A DNA stretch of 64,000 bases from Cerasicoccus arenae (GCF_014651635.1 NZ_BMXG01000006.1:62001-126000); one strand, 5' to 3'; shown: positions 37,642 to 46,950, counted from the first letter of the stretch. Translations and numbers: made by a program. The notes: generated by a model not told the origin, from the sequence alone.

Positions 37642-38103
37642 ATGAAAATCCGCCATCTCTTTTTTTCGTGCTTATTGCTGATTGCGTTGGCCGCTGAAGC
37701 CGCCCCCACGGTGGAGCTTGCAGCGCGTGAGTCTGCCGACAAATGGCTCAAGATTGTGGACAAGGGCGAGTATGGCGAAGCATGGGCGTGGTGTGCGCCA
37801 TTTTTCCGCGTGCAGATCCCACGAGAGGAGTTCGTGAGTGCGTTGACCCAAGTCCGTCCACCACTTGAGACGGTGGAGTCGCGAGAACTTGTGCGTTTGT
37901 TTTACACCACGACATTGCCCAATGCACCTGACGCGCATTATGTCGTCATCCAATACAAGACAAAGTTTTCAGGACGGGTTGAGCCTGCCTTTGAGCTGGT
38001 GACGCCAATGCTCATCAACTCTGAAGGTGATCCGGTGGGCGTTTCCGAAGATCCGCTTACGACGTCGGGCGAATGGCAGGTTTCTGGTTACTATATTCAG
38101 TAG
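37642..38103 (+). CDS. DUF4019 domain-containing secreted protein
   Basis: A 153-residue protein with a signal peptide ending near AEAAP (about 21). The mature part resembles DUF4019: an AARESADKWLKIVD helix, an EAWAWCAPFF segment and an REEFVSAL segment. The function of the family is unknown. The ATG at 37642 starts the signal peptide; the open frame extends upstream into the universal stress protein gene. It might be cotranscribed with that gene. Confidence 0.78.
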   Translation: MKIRHLFFSCLLLIALAAEAAPTVELAARESADKWLKIVDKGEYGEAWAWCAPFFRVQIPREEFVSALTQVRPPLETVESRELVRLFYTTTLPNAPDAHYVVIQYKTKFSGRVEPAFELVTPMLINSEGDPVGVSEDPLTTSGEWQVSGYYIQ

Positions 38104-38191
38104 CGGTGCTCAAGTCTCAGGGCTTCACTGTCCGTTCGGGCAAATATCAGTTCAGTGATGAAAAAGGAACTGCCCGCATTCGTACAGGTCG

Positions 38192-39061
38192 TTGCCTGTA
38201 TTGCGGATTGAGCGGTCTAAATTGAAGTTGCGGGACGAAGGCGATTTATACAGCCTCTACCGAGTGAATACCCCGAAATTAGCTTACCGTTATTTTGGAG
38301 GTGAAGGAAAACCTCCTCTGGTCCTGATCCATGGATTACTTGGCTCATCGCGCAATTGGGTGAGTGCTGGCAAAGCTTTGACGGACAAACATGAGGTCTT
38401 CGCAATTGATTTACGTAACCATGGAGATTCACCTCACCGCGGCTCAATGGACTACGCTGAGCTAGCCTCAGATGTCCTTGGATTTTTAGATGAGCACAAT
38501 CTGGAGGGCGTTCATTTGCTCGGCCACAGTCTAGGTGGAAAAGTGGCCATGCGGGTGGCCATGGAGTCTCCTGAGCGGATTGCGAGCCTGATCATTGTGG
38601 ACATTTCTCCACGCGAGTACCCACCTTATCACCAGCGGGATTTCGACGCAATGAACACCCTGCCTCTCAAAGAAATTACAAGTCGCAAGGACGCCGAGGC
38701 TCGCATAGCCGAGATGGTGCCAGACTGGGGACAACGTCAGTTCCTGCTGACCAACCTGATCCGTAAGGACGATCATTTTGAATGGGGGATCAACCTCCGA
38801 GCCCTCACCGATCAGCGTGACGTCATGCGGTCAAATTCAATTGCCGCAGAAGGCGTTTATGCTGGAGCGACGACGTTCATTCTCGGCGGTCAATCGCGTT
38901 TTGTGCTGCCAGAAGACTGGCGACTGATCGATCGTCATTTCCCAAAGGCTCGCATCGAGGTGATCAATGAATCCGGCCACAATCCGCACATTGAAAAGCG
39001 TGAGGATTTTCTGGCCGCCGTTTTCCGCCACCACGACGTTGATCGGAGCGCGCGTGTGTAG
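38192..39061 (+). CDS. Alpha/beta fold hydrolase (YbfF-like esterase)
   Basis: A protein of up to 289 residues with a complete serine hydrolase triad: HGLLGSSRNW (oxyanion region, about 47-56), nucleophile in GHSLGG (about 111-116) and the His in SGHNPHIE (about 269). The pattern DLRNHGDSPH is typical of the YbfF/abhydrolase-11 group. The open frame has no usable ATG before the conserved region; TTG codons at 38192, 38201, 38222 and 38228 are the candidate starts, so the 5' end is uncertain. A strong terminator for the convergent glgP gene follows at 39105-39133. Confidence 0.82.
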   Translation: MPVLRIERSKLKLRDEGDLYSLYRVNTPKLAYRYFGGEGKPPLVLIHGLLGSSRNWVSAGKALTDKHEVFAIDLRNHGDSPHRGSMDYAELASDVLGFLDEHNLEGVHLLGHSLGGKVAMRVAMESPERIASLIIVDISPREYPPYHQRDFDAMNTLPLKEITSRKDAEARIAEMVPDWGQRQFLLTNLIRKDDHFEWGINLRALTDQRDVMRSNSIAAEGVYAGATTFILGGQSRFVLPEDWRLIDRHFPKARIEVINESGHNPHIEKREDFLAAVFRHHDVDRSARV

Positions 39062-39104
39062 TGCGTGGAACCAAGTCGTTGGGGCAGTCTGCTTTTGAAT
39101 TAAA

Positions 39105-39133
39105 AACCCCGCTCGCATTGGGCAAGCGGGGTT
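39105..39133 (-). terminator. Intrinsic terminator between hydrolase and glgP
   Basis: AACCCCGCT/AGCGGGGTT forms a perfect 9-base-pair stem with an 11-base loop. On the minus strand it is followed by a T-rich stretch (TTTTTAATTC), so it terminates glgP, whose stop is 24 bases away. It may also work weakly for the plus-strand hydrolase gene. Confidence 0.85.
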
Positions 39134-39156
39134 CGTGAAACTTTATTATGCGTGCA

Positions 39157-41661
39157 TTACTCGGTGACCGCTTCTAGGTCCCAGATTTCCTTAGCGTATT
39201 CGTGGATGGTGCGATCACTGGAGAACTTGCCGACGCAGGCGGTGTTCATGATCGCCATCTCGGCCCACTTAGCGGTGTCGCGGAAGGCGTCGTCGACTTT
39301 CTTTTGCGCATCGCAGTAGGCTTGGTAGTCCGCGCAGACTAGGAACGGATCGCCGCCATCGAGCAGGCTCTTACGGGTGGCGCTGAGGGCGTTTGGATTG
39401 CCGGGTGTGAAGTAGTCCGAGGACAACCAGTCGAGTACGGCCTTCAGGTTTTCGTTACTATTGTAGTAGTTATACGAGTTGTAGCCGGAGGCGCGGAGCT
39501 GGTCGACTTCTCCCACCGTGAGTCCGAAGATGAAGATGTTGTCGTCGCCAACTTCTTCGCCGATTTCCACGTTGGCACCGTCGAGTGTACCGATGGTTAA
39601 CGCACCGTTAAGAGCGAGCTTCATGTTACCAGTACCCGAGGCTTCTTTACCCGCAGTCGAGATTTGCTCTGAAAGGTCCGCTGCTGGCACGATGCGCTCG
39701 GCGAGCGAGACACGATAGTTTGGCAGGAAGACAACCTTCAGCTTGTCGCCAACGCGTTCATCGTTGTTGATCTTTTCGGCGACCTTGTTGATCGCAAAAA
39801 TGATCTCCTTGGCTAGCACGTAGCCCGGTGCCGCTTTGGCCCCAAAGATGACCACGCGCGGGACGAAATCACCGTTTGGGTTCTGGAGGATTTCGCGGTA
39901 GCGAGTGAGGATGTGCAGCAGATTCAGGTGCTGGCGTTTGTATTCATGCAGACGCTTAATCTGGACGTCGAAGAGGGCATCGGGGCTGACTTTGATGCCG
40001 CAATCCTTTTCGATGATTTCTGCCAGGACGACTTTGTTGTCCCGCTTGATCTTCATGAATTCCTTCTGGAATTTGGCGTCACCAGCGACCTTCGTGAGAC
40101 CCTTGAGTTTGTCGAGGTCTGTGGGCCAGTCGTCGCCGACTGTTTTGTCGATCAGTGCGGAGAGTTCTGGGTTACAGGCCTTGAGGAAGCGGCGTGGCGT
40201 AATGCCATTGGTCTTGTTCTGAATCTTGCCGGGATACAGGTTGTCGAAGGTATTGAACAGGTGCGCCTTGAGCAGCTCGGTGTGCAGCGCGGCAACGCCG
40301 TTGACGGTGTGGCTGCCCACGACGGCCAAATAGGCCATGCGGATCATTTTTGGTGTGCCTTCTTCGATGATGGAGAGCTCCATCTTCTTCTTGCCGTCGC
40401 CGGGCCACTTCGCTTCGACTTCGTCTTCCAAGAAGCGCCGGTTAATTTCGTAAATGATCTGGAGGTGGCGCGGTAAGACTTTTTCGAACAGCGGAACGGA
40501 CCACTTCTCGAGTGCTTCGGGCAGGAGGGTGTGGTTGGTGTAGGAAAAGACTTTGCGGCAGGTGGTCCAAGCGTCGTCCCAATCGAGCTTTTCTTCGTCG
40601 CAAAGAATGCGCATCAGCTCGGCCACGGCGATGGCCGGGTGGGTGTCGTTGAGCTGCATGGCAACTTTTTCCGGGAAGTCGCCCCAGCCCTTGTTGCTCT
40701 TCTTGTAGCGGCGGATGATGTCGTGCAGTGAACAGGTGACAAAGAAGTATTGCTGTACCAGTCGGAGCTCCTTGCCGCTTTCGGTGGCGTCGTTCGGGTA
40801 AAGGACCTTGGAAATGGTTTCGCTGATCGCTTTTTCGCGGACGGCCTCGGTGTAGCCTCCACGGTTGAAGGCTTCCAAATCGAATTCAGTCGAAGCGCGC
40901 GATTCCCACAGGCGCAGGAAGTTGACGGTCTTGGCACCGTAGCCGACGATTGGAATGTCCCACGGTACACCGATGATTTCCTTGGCACCGACCCAGGCGG
41001 GGTGCCAGTCACCCTTGTCGTCGTTTTTATACTCAACGTGGCCGTAGATTGGCACGCGCACTTGGTATTCAGGGCGGATAATGTGCCATGGGTTACCGCT
41101 GGCCAGCCAGTTGTCAGGCCGTTCCATTTGGCGACCATTAATGAATTCCTGACGGAAGAGGCCAAACTCGTAGTGGATGCCGTAGCCGATCGCAGGGTAA
41201 TCTAAGGTGGCAAGCGAATCGAGGAAACATGCAGCGAGGCGGCCAAGGCCACCGTTGCCCAAGCCCATGTCGACCTCGGCGTCACCGATGTCACGCAGGT
41301 CCATGCCCAGTTCGGACAAGGCTTGCTCGGCGATTTCAAACATGCCGCAGTTGACCAAATTATTCTCCATCAATCGCCCCATCAGGTATTCGAGTGACAG
41401 GTAATAAACCCGGCGCACGTTGTTGTCGTTGTGGACGCCCTGTGTGGCGATGTAGCGCTCTAAAATACGGTCGTTCAGTGCATGGCAGGTGGCCAGCCAC
41501 CAGTCTCGCGGCGTGGCGGTGGTGGTGTCACGAGCCAGACTGTGGATTAAATTTTCCTCAATCCGGGCCTTGAACAGTTCTACCGACGTATCGATCGCAA
41601 AGGTCGATGCGGCTTTTGTAGCGGCTTTTTTGGCCGTCTTTTTCTTTTTGATAGCTGGCAT
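39157..41661 (-). CDS. glgP: Glycogen/starch/alpha-glucan phosphorylase
   Basis: An 834-residue enzyme that splits glycogen to glucose-1-phosphate. The pyridoxal-phosphate site [15 protein letters not shown] is intact (Lys about 679), as are the N-terminal glucosyl-binding segments ([18 protein letters not shown]-like, written here with [15 protein letters not shown]). The N-terminus carries a Lys/Ala-rich extension of about 20 residues ([12 protein letters not shown]) of unknown role. Length is normal. It is a single gene with a strong terminator. Confidence 0.96.
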   Translation of the reverse strand: MPAIKKKKTAKKAATKAASTFAIDTSVELFKARIEENLIHSLARDTTTATPRDWWLATCHALNDRILERYIATQGVHNDNNVRRVYYLSLEYLMGRLMENNLVNCGMFEIAEQALSELGMDLRDIGDAEVDMGLGNGGLGRLAACFLDSLATLDYPAIGYGIHYEFGLFRQEFINGRQMERPDNWLASGNPWHIIRPEYQVRVPIYGHVEYKNDDKGDWHPAWVGAKEIIGVPWDIPIVGYGAKTVNFLRLWESRASTEFDLEAFNRGGYTEAVREKAISETISKVLYPNDATESGKELRLVQQYFFVTCSLHDIIRRYKKSNKGWGDFPEKVAMQLNDTHPAIAVAELMRILCDEEKLDWDDAWTTCRKVFSYTNHTLLPEALEKWSVPLFEKVLPRHLQIIYEINRRFLEDEVEAKWPGDGKKKMELSIIEEGTPKMIRMAYLAVVGSHTVNGVAALHTELLKAHLFNTFDNLYPGKIQNKTNGITPRRFLKACNPELSALIDKTVGDDWPTDLDKLKGLTKVAGDAKFQKEFMKIKRDNKVVLAEIIEKDCGIKVSPDALFDVQIKRLHEYKRQHLNLLHILTRYREILQNPNGDFVPRVVIFGAKAAPGYVLAKEIIFAINKVAEKINNDERVGDKLKVVFLPNYRVSLAERIVPAADLSEQISTAGKEASGTGNMKLALNGALTIGTLDGANVEIGEEVGDDNIFIFGLTVGEVDQLRASGYNSYNYYNSNENLKAVLDWLSSDYFTPGNPNALSATRKSLLDGGDPFLVCADYQAYCDAQKKVDDAFRDTAKWAEMAIMNTACVGKFSSDRTIHEYAKEIWDLEAVTE

Positions 41662-42253
41662 GGTTGCAGATTTTTGTGTGGTGATAAAAAGGCAAGTGGT
41701 TGGTCGCTAAAGCAGGGGTTATGCCGTCATTCGCGGCGAACGTCAATTGTAGTCATTTAGGGAGTGTGATTTTCGAATAATACCCAGACCTCAGTGTGCG
41801 GGGGGGGGGGGGGGAGGGGGGTCACTGACTTTGAGCGCTGGTGTAGGGCACAAAACATCTTTTTCGGCGCTTTTGAGCGTCGGAAAAGGAAAACGTGGAT
41901 TGTGACCCTGCACCGAGTGGCCCGGAATTGCACAGGCAATTCAGCTTCATGGGAGAGATGGGGGGGAGTTGAATGATGCCAACAGGAAACAATGCTCCAT
42001 AAGCATGAACATAAAGCTACCATGGATTTCACTGCCGCCAAGCAGAAAGTGTAGAATTATGTTCATTTTTTCATCGCCCGAGCCAGCCTAGCATTCGCGC
42101 GAGTATTAGGCACCCGTCGTTTGAAACGTCATCTTGGATTAATTTTCTACATGGCCTATTAAGAAACCACATCTGGGTAAATGTTAGTAGAATTATACCG
42201 GACGGTGATCAACAGGACGTTGGTGTAATTCCATCCGCCGATGCTGCGTCCTT
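41662..42253. other. 592-base intergenic region without recognisable gene
   Basis: Between the divergently placed glgP start and the lpxB stop I see no plausible gene: the open frames here are short, cross a G run and look like chance. It contains a run of 15 G then A then 6 G (41800-41821) and no tRNA or rRNA features. The half next to glgP must hold the glgP promoter. The remainder is unexplained and may hold a small RNA or a decayed gene. Confidence 0.6.
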
Positions 42254-43411
42254 TTACTTCTTTTCTTTTAACGCTTCCGCGAGCCATTGAGGGGCGGCGG
42301 TGGATTGATCTTCGCCGAGGAGTTGGCGGAGTTCAGTGGCCGTTGTTGCGGCGGCGGGTGTGGCGTGGAGGCGCGTCAGCTCGCGGGAAAGAATGTCTGG
42401 CTTGGCGGCACCTTGGAGGAATTCCGGGTAGGCGGGGCGGTCGAGCAGGATGTTTGCAATTCCGAGGTAAGGGATTTTAACGAGGGTGCGGGCCAGCAGA
42501 TACGTCCAGAGATTTGCTCGATAAACAATGCAGCCGGGAATGCCTGCCAGTGCGACCTTGAGCGACATCGTTCCTGAGCTGGTTAGCACGGCTGAGGCTT
42601 CGGTGGGCGCGTCGGCGGGTCGAAGTTCGATTTTATTCGCGGCACCGGGGTGGGCGGCGAGCAATTCTTCCAGCAGCGTGCGGACCGCTTCGCTGGGATA
42701 CAGGGCGACGGCGCGGCGTTCGGGCTGATTGCGCGCAAAGTTGAGGAAGGCCTTGATTAGCACGGGAAAAATTCGGCGCACGGGGGTCAGTCGACTACCT
42801 GGCAGCAGCAGGGTGGGGCCGTCGATGGCGTAGGAGAGGCCGAGGTTAAAGTCTGCGGCAACGAAGGGGTGGCCAACAAACTGAACGGGGAGCGTGGTGT
42901 CGGCGTAGCAGTCCACTTCAAAAGGAAAAATGACCGCGAGCGAGTCGAGCAACTGCGCCATCTTGAAGCGGCGATGACCCTTCCACGCCCAGATTTGCGG
43001 GCTGATGTAATAGAGCAGTTTGATGTCGCCGCCGGCCTTGGCTGCGATGCCTTCCTTGACAAGTCGATCGGCTAGGCGGAGGTTGAAACCGGGGTAGTCA
43101 ATGAAACATACTGCTCGCGGGCGATACTCGCGAATCCAGTCCACGACTGCCTCGAAAAGTTGCTTGAAGAAACCGTAATTTTTCAGCACTTCAGCGAAGC
43201 CAACCACGGAGTGGTCAACGAGGCCAAAAATCACGTTGGCCCCAGCGCTGCGGAGGGCCTCGCCTCCGAGTGCGCAGACTTGCAGGTCCGGCCGCTCCTG
43301 TGCGAGTCCACGCAGGAGGGTTGCCGCATGCTGGTCGCCGGAGTGCTCTCCGGCAATGATCAGCAAGTCGGGCCGTCCCTCGGGCGCGGGCAACTGGATG
43401 AGCTCAGACAT
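42254..43411 (-). CDS. lpxB: Lipid-A-disaccharide synthase
   Basis: A 385-residue glycosyltransferase of family 19 that joins UDP-diacylglucosamine and lipid X to make the lipid A disaccharide. The N-terminal AGEHSGDQHAA and the middle YYISPQIWAWK motifs are diagnostic, as is LLPGSR in the second domain. It shows that the cell makes lipid A and has an outer membrane. The start at 43411 gives the normal N-terminus; the upstream frame runs into an inverted repeat element. The gene is preceded by the GnnA-like dehydrogenase, an arrangement also known from other phyla. Confidence 0.95.
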   Translation of the reverse strand: MSELIQLPAPEGRPDLLIIAGEHSGDQHAATLLRGLAQERPDLQVCALGGEALRSAGANVIFGLVDHSVVGFAEVLKNYGFFKQLFEAVVDWIREYRPRAVCFIDYPGFNLRLADRLVKEGIAAKAGGDIKLLYYISPQIWAWKGHRRFKMAQLLDSLAVIFPFEVDCYADTTLPVQFVGHPFVAADFNLGLSYAIDGPTLLLPGSRLTPVRRIFPVLIKAFLNFARNQPERRAVALYPSEAVRTLLEELLAAHPGAANKIELRPADAPTEASAVLTSSGTMSLKVALAGIPGCIVYRANLWTYLLARTLVKIPYLGIANILLDRPAYPEFLQGAAKPDILSRELTRLHATPAAATTATELRQLLGEDQSTAAPQWLAEALKEKK

Positions 43412-43423
43412 GGCGCGGGAATC

Positions 43424-43560
43424 TCTCACGGAGGCACAAAGACACCGAGGCAATTGGGACGAAACGAATCACACGCAAAGACGAAAAGGCGTGAATGGGA
43501 TTATTGAAAATTAACATTAACAATGTGAATCTAGCTCTGTGCCTTTGTGCCTTCGTGAGA
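43424..43560. repeat. Inverted-repeat intergenic element with CACAAAGGCAC-type arms
   Basis: Arms 43424-43449 and 43535-43560 are inverted copies matching at 23 of 26 positions (left arm begins TCTCACGGAGGCACAAAG). The interior contains a further related string (ACACGCAAAGACGAAAAGGCG, 43471-43491). The element fills almost the whole space between lpxB and the dehydrogenase gene. Similar strings recur between genes in many environmental bacterial genomes. Mobility is not shown. Confidence 0.7.
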
Positions 43561-43567
43561 AAATTCA

Positions 43568-44500
43568 TTACTTTCCTTTGGCTGCGCTTTCCTTGATTTT
43601 TGCGGTGACTTGCAGGGCGACTTCGAGCGCGGTTTTGCCAAGCTGGCCGTCGACCTTGGGGGCGACGCGAGTTTGGATTGCTTCAGCAAAGGCAGCCAGT
43701 TCGAGGGCGAGTGGTTCGCCTTTTTCAATGGGCACGTTTTTCTTGCGGAGGCCGAGCTTGGTCTTGCGAATCAGGTGGCCCTTCTGTTCGGCGAAATTCA
43801 GCGAAAGATAGGCGTTGGATTGGAAGACGCGGATTTCGCGCACGGGCTTCAGGCTGACACGACTCGCGTTGATGTTGGCCACGCAGCCGTTGGCGAAGGT
43901 CAGGCGCGCGTTGGCGATGTCTTCGGTTTTGGTGAGCACTTCGACCCCAACCGCATCGACGCGCTCAAGGGGGGATTTAACGAGCTGCAAAATAACGCCG
44001 ATGTCGTGGATCATCAGGTCGAGCACCACACTTACTTCGAGCCCGCGCTGTTTGAATGGTGCCAAGCGGTCGCAGGTGATGAAGCGTGGGTCGGTGACGT
44101 TTTTCTCGAGAAAACTCATTACCGGGTTGAAGTGTTCGATGTGGCCAACCTGCACGATGCGCTCGTGTTGCTTGGCGGCGGCCAAGATGATCTCCGCCTC
44201 TTCGAGGTTGGAGCACAGCGGTTTTTCAATGAGGAGATGGCATCCTTGGGCGAGCAGCGTTTGAGCAACGGCGCAATGGTAGTCAGTTGGCGCAACCACG
44301 CTGACTGCATCGCATGCCGCGCCGAGTTCTTCGAGTGACGAAAAGACGCGGGTGCCGTGCTCAGCAGCGATTTTCTTGGCGCGCCGGGCGTCGACATCAT
44401 ACACACCGACCAGCTCAGTCTGCGGTAGTGCCGCATACAGCCGGGCGTGGTGTTGCCCCAAGTAGCCGACGCCAGCGACTCCACATTTTAATGCAATCAT
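43568..44500 (-). CDS. Gfo/Idh/MocA oxidoreductase, probable UDP-GlcNAc 3-dehydrogenase (GnnA-like)
   Basis: A 310-residue NAD(P)-dependent dehydrogenase with N-terminal GVAGVGYLGQHHARLY, the conserved EKP (IEKPLCSN, about 94) and a VGHIEHFNP segment followed by DLMIHD (about 164-169). Its position directly before lpxB matches loci where a GnnA-type enzyme oxidises UDP-GlcNAc at C3 so that an aminotransferase (GnnB) can install a nitrogen, giving lipid A with amide-linked acyl chains. No gnnB or lpxA is in the window, so the exact role is inferred. The next gene downstream in the transcript, lpxB, is separated by the inverted repeat element. Confidence 0.85.
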   Translation of the reverse strand: MIALKCGVAGVGYLGQHHARLYAALPQTELVGVYDVDARRAKKIAAEHGTRVFSSLEELGAACDAVSVVAPTDYHCAVAQTLLAQGCHLLIEKPLCSNLEEAEIILAAAKQHERIVQVGHIEHFNPVMSFLEKNVTDPRFITCDRLAPFKQRGLEVSVVLDLMIHDIGVILQLVKSPLERVDAVGVEVLTKTEDIANARLTFANGCVANINASRVSLKPVREIRVFQSNAYLSLNFAEQKGHLIRKTKLGLRKKNVPIEKGEPLALELAAFAEAIQTRVAPKVDGQLGKTALEVALQVTAKIKESAAKGK

Positions 44501-44513
44501 CAGGGGATGATTG

Positions 44514-44678
44514 AGATTAAAGGTTAAAGATTAAAGGTTAAAGAAATCCCAACGGCGAATATTGCAACGGGATGAAATTGAGATGCTGGAGCGAATGTCG
44601 TTTGCTTTTCAACTCAATCTCTTGGAGCACATGCTGGCGTCCATCGGCTTTAATCTTTAACCTCAAAACTTTAACCTT
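44514..44678. repeat. GGTTAAAG intergenic repeat element, two-armed
   Basis: The left part is two tandem copies of GATTAAAGGTTAAA (44515-44542). The right part (44648-44678) holds the same boxes inverted. A perfect 15-base inverted repeat is formed by 44522-44536 (GGTTAAAGATTAAAG) and 44648-44662. The last 24 bases of the right arm (44655-44678) are identical to 52487-52510. It lies between the dehydrogenase start and the ABA4-like gene stop. Confidence 0.75.
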
Positions 44679-44685
44679 ACCGCTC

Positions 44686-45144
44686 TCATCGCTTGCGAAA
44701 GGGCTTGGTCACGAGCAAACGTAGGCCATAGGCGAGCAGGCCGATGGGGCCAAAGAACCAGCAGAAGATGAGCTCCACGGGGATGGCGAGCTTGTGTCGT
44801 CGGGCATCAGCAAAGAGCGTTTCGCCGAGAAAGAGGTTCAGGATTTGCGTATGCAGCCAGAGGATCAGCAGGACGACTGGGTGCGTGGCGACGGAGGCTT
44901 GGTCACTGTAGGTCAGGCCAGTGGGTGCGTCAGGGAGGCCCACTGTCCACAGTTGATAATACAGATAAATCAGCCCCAAGCTAAACAACGGAGGCGCGAG
45001 AAATGGCGAGCACAGCCGCCGTGTATGCGGATTGCTGGGCAGCAGGATCATCATCAGCCAGAATGGCGCACCCGCCAGCGTGATAATCCAAAACAACTGT
45101 GTCAGCGCCTCCGAAGCATACCATTCGATGAACCAGTTGGGCAT
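44686..45144 (-). CDS. ABA4-like (DUF4281) membrane protein
   Basis: A 152-residue polytopic protein with four hydrophobic segments. The C-terminal half has HTQILNLFLGETLFADARR followed by FWFFGPIGLLAYG-like sequence (here FCWFFGPIGLLAYG), which matches the ABA4/DUF4281 family. The plant member is needed for neoxanthin formation; bacterial members are of unknown function, perhaps linked to carotenoids. No carotenoid gene is nearby. It is a single gene on the minus strand. Confidence 0.8.
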   Translation of the reverse strand: MPNWFIEWYASEALTQLFWIITLAGAPFWLMMILLPSNPHTRRLCSPFLAPPLFSLGLIYLYYQLWTVGLPDAPTGLTYSDQASVATHPVVLLILWLHTQILNLFLGETLFADARRHKLAIPVELIFCWFFGPIGLLAYGLRLLVTKPFRKR

Positions 45145-45233
45145 GTGAAAATATAGGTGTTTTTAGCGGCGAGTTGAGGCGGAAGAAACACCGACTAATA
45201 AATGAGCAAGGGATGGTATTTCGACAAAAAATT

Positions 45234-45262
45234 TCCCCGCCCGGCGCAATGCCGGACGGGGA
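45234..45262 (-). terminator. Intrinsic terminator of the redoxin gene
   Basis: TCCCCGCCCGGC/GCCGGACGGGGA forms a 12-base stem with one mismatch and a 5-base loop (GCAAT). On the minus strand it is followed by AAATTTTTTGTCG, a good T-tract. A second hairpin (GTTGACCGGG 45281-45290 with CCCGGCTAAC 45300-45309) stands directly behind the redoxin stop. Confidence 0.85.
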
Positions 45263-45314
45263 CCTCTCATCTACCCCCTAGTTGACCGGGATACTCCTAC
45301 CCGGCTAACAGAAA

Positions 45315-45923
45315 TTAGTATTTAACGCCGCAGCCGTAGGGCTTGCTCTTGGGCGTGGTGATTTCCTTTCCTTCCATGGCGGCGCTCAAGGCGAGATCGA
45401 CGTAGTTGTCGGCGGACTTGATATCGTCGGGATTGGCGGACTTTTTACTGTCGATGGCACCCATGTAGACGATCTTGCCTTCAGGATTGATCACATACAT
45501 TTGCGGTGTGTTGGTGGCACCGTATTCCTTGCCGACTTTACCGCTGGCATCGACGAGATAAGCGGAGCCTGCCCAGCCTTTTTGGTCATTGGTCTTCTGA
45601 ACTTCGGCGGCATCATAATAGCCCTGATTGCCGGGTGCGGAGGAGCAGATCGACAGCCAGACGACGTCTTTGCCGGTCCATTCCTTTTGCAACTCGGCCA
45701 TCTTGTCGGATTTGTCATAAAATTTCTTCACGAAGGGGCAACCGTAGTTGACCCATTCTAGAACGACCCATTTTCCGGCGTATTGGCTCAGGCTGTGATC
45801 AGCGCCATCGGCACCGGGGAGGGTAAAGGCGGGTGCCGTCTCACCAACATCAACTTTGGCAGTGGCGGATAGTGCGATTGTCATCGCGGATAGCGCGACG
45901 CATAGGCGGAGAATAGCTTTCAT
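45315..45923 (-). CDS. Secreted redoxin / thioredoxin-fold protein
   Basis: A 202-residue thioredoxin-fold protein of the AhpC/TSA-redoxin group with a signal peptide ending near ATAK (about 22). The peroxidatic-type cysteine sits in NYGCPFVKKFY (about 60-70) and a second conserved block is TPQMYVINPEGKIVY (about 138-152). The C-terminal Cys (GCGVKY) may form a resolving pair. It probably acts in the periplasm in thiol reduction or oxidative-stress defence. The family is common as single genes in Verrucomicrobiota and Planctomycetota. Two hairpins follow it. Confidence 0.87.
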   Translation of the reverse strand: MKAILRLCVALSAMTIALSATAKVDVGETAPAFTLPGADGADHSLSQYAGKWVVLEWVNYGCPFVKKFYDKSDKMAELQKEWTGKDVVWLSICSSAPGNQGYYDAAEVQKTNDQKGWAGSAYLVDASGKVGKEYGATNTPQMYVINPEGKIVYMGAIDSKKSANPDDIKSADNYVDLALSAAMEGKEITTPKSKPYGCGVKY

Positions 45924-46050
45924 AAGTTTTTTGCGTGTGGGTTATAATCTACGACCACGTTAAGGCCGATTTGTTCAATCCAAAGATGTGCAGCCCATGA
46001 AAATCGTCAAATAACTTGCGCCGTTTTGCCATTCAGGCCAACTTTTCTAC

Positions 46051-46860
46051 ATGATGGACGACCCACTATGGCAGGAATTGAGGCTTGAAGCGGAAAACGT
46101 GGCTCGGAGGGAGCCTGCACTGTCCGGCTTGATGAGTGAGGTTATCTTGCAACGTCATTCACTGGAAGAGGCCCTGAGCGTGCGTTTGTCGCGGAAGCTG
46201 GCTTATCATGCCACGCCCGAGGGCTACCTTAAGGATGTCTTTATGGAGGCCTTTCATGCCGATCCGCACCTTGGCCAGCAAGTCCGTAACGATATCCAAG
46301 CGGTCAATGAGCGTGATCCAGCCTGCCCCAACGCGCTTTACCCCGTACTCTATTTTAAGGGCTTCCAAGCGCTGACCTGCTACCGCATTGCGCACCATTT
46401 ACTTGGGCATAATCGCGCGGATCTTGCTTTCTATTTGCAAAGCTTGATCAGTGAGGTGTTTACGGTGGATATCCACCCAGCGGCGCGTATCGGATCGGGT
46501 ATCCTATTGGACCATGCCACGAGCTTTGTTGCCGGCGAAACGGCGCTTATCGAAGACGATGTTTCCATCTTGCACGAGGTCACTCTAGGTGGCACGGGCA
46601 AGGAAAAGGGTGATCGGCACCCGAAAGTCCGCCACGGCGTGTTAATCGGGGCCGGGGCCAAGCTGCTCGGGAATATCGAGATCGGTGCCTGCGCTAAGAT
46701 TGGCGCGGGTTCAGTCGTGCTGAGCGATATTCCGCCTCATAGCACCGCAGTGGGCGTCCCCGCCCGCGTGATTGGGGTTGCCGATGAAGACGAACCTTGC
46801 CGCTCTATGGAGCACCGTATTTCCAAGTCCTCGCTCTGGACACCCGAGCAAAAAAGCTAA
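46051..46860 (+). CDS. cysE: Serine O-acetyltransferase
   Basis: A 269-residue enzyme that makes O-acetylserine, the first step of cysteine biosynthesis. The N-terminal helical domain starts PLWQELRLEAE. The C-terminal left-handed beta-helix carries DIHPAARIGSGILLDHATS (catalytic His region), EDDVSILHEVTLGGTG and GAGAKLLGN motifs, all typical of CysE. It is a single gene, convergent with argH. Confidence 0.95.
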   Translation: MMDDPLWQELRLEAENVARREPALSGLMSEVILQRHSLEEALSVRLSRKLAYHATPEGYLKDVFMEAFHADPHLGQQVRNDIQAVNERDPACPNALYPVLYFKGFQALTCYRIAHHLLGHNRADLAFYLQSLISEVFTVDIHPAARIGSGILLDHATSFVAGETALIEDDVSILHEVTLGGTGKEKGDRHPKVRHGVLIGAGAKLLGNIEIGACAKIGAGSVVLSDIPPHSTAVGVPARVIGVADEDEPCRSMEHRISKSSLWTPEQKS

Positions 46861-46910
46861 GAGGGTGTCTCTGTCGCCTGCATAAGCAGCAGATTCGTTC
46901 GCTTAGAATT

Positions 46911-46928
46911 GTCCCTCCATTGAGGGGC
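46911..46928. terminator. Short hairpin between cysE and argH
   Basis: GTCCCTC/GAGGGGC pairs over 7 positions with the loop CATT in the gap between the two convergent genes. No clear T-tract is present on either side, so termination activity is doubtful. Confidence 0.35.
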
Positions 46929-46950
46929 AGGATTTGCGCAATGTGAAAAA

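Noticed and set aside
39913-40476. Open frame of 187 codons on the plus strand opposite glgP
   Set aside because: It lies fully antisense inside the strongly conserved glgP gene; its protein has no recognisable motif.
41757-42041. Minus-strand open frame across the G15 tract
   Set aside because: Depends on the poly-G run, has low-complexity proline sequence and no start signal; treated as chance.
43610-44338. Open frame of 242 codons on the plus strand opposite the GnnA-like gene
   Set aside because: Antisense shadow of a real dehydrogenase with intact motifs; no family signature of its own.
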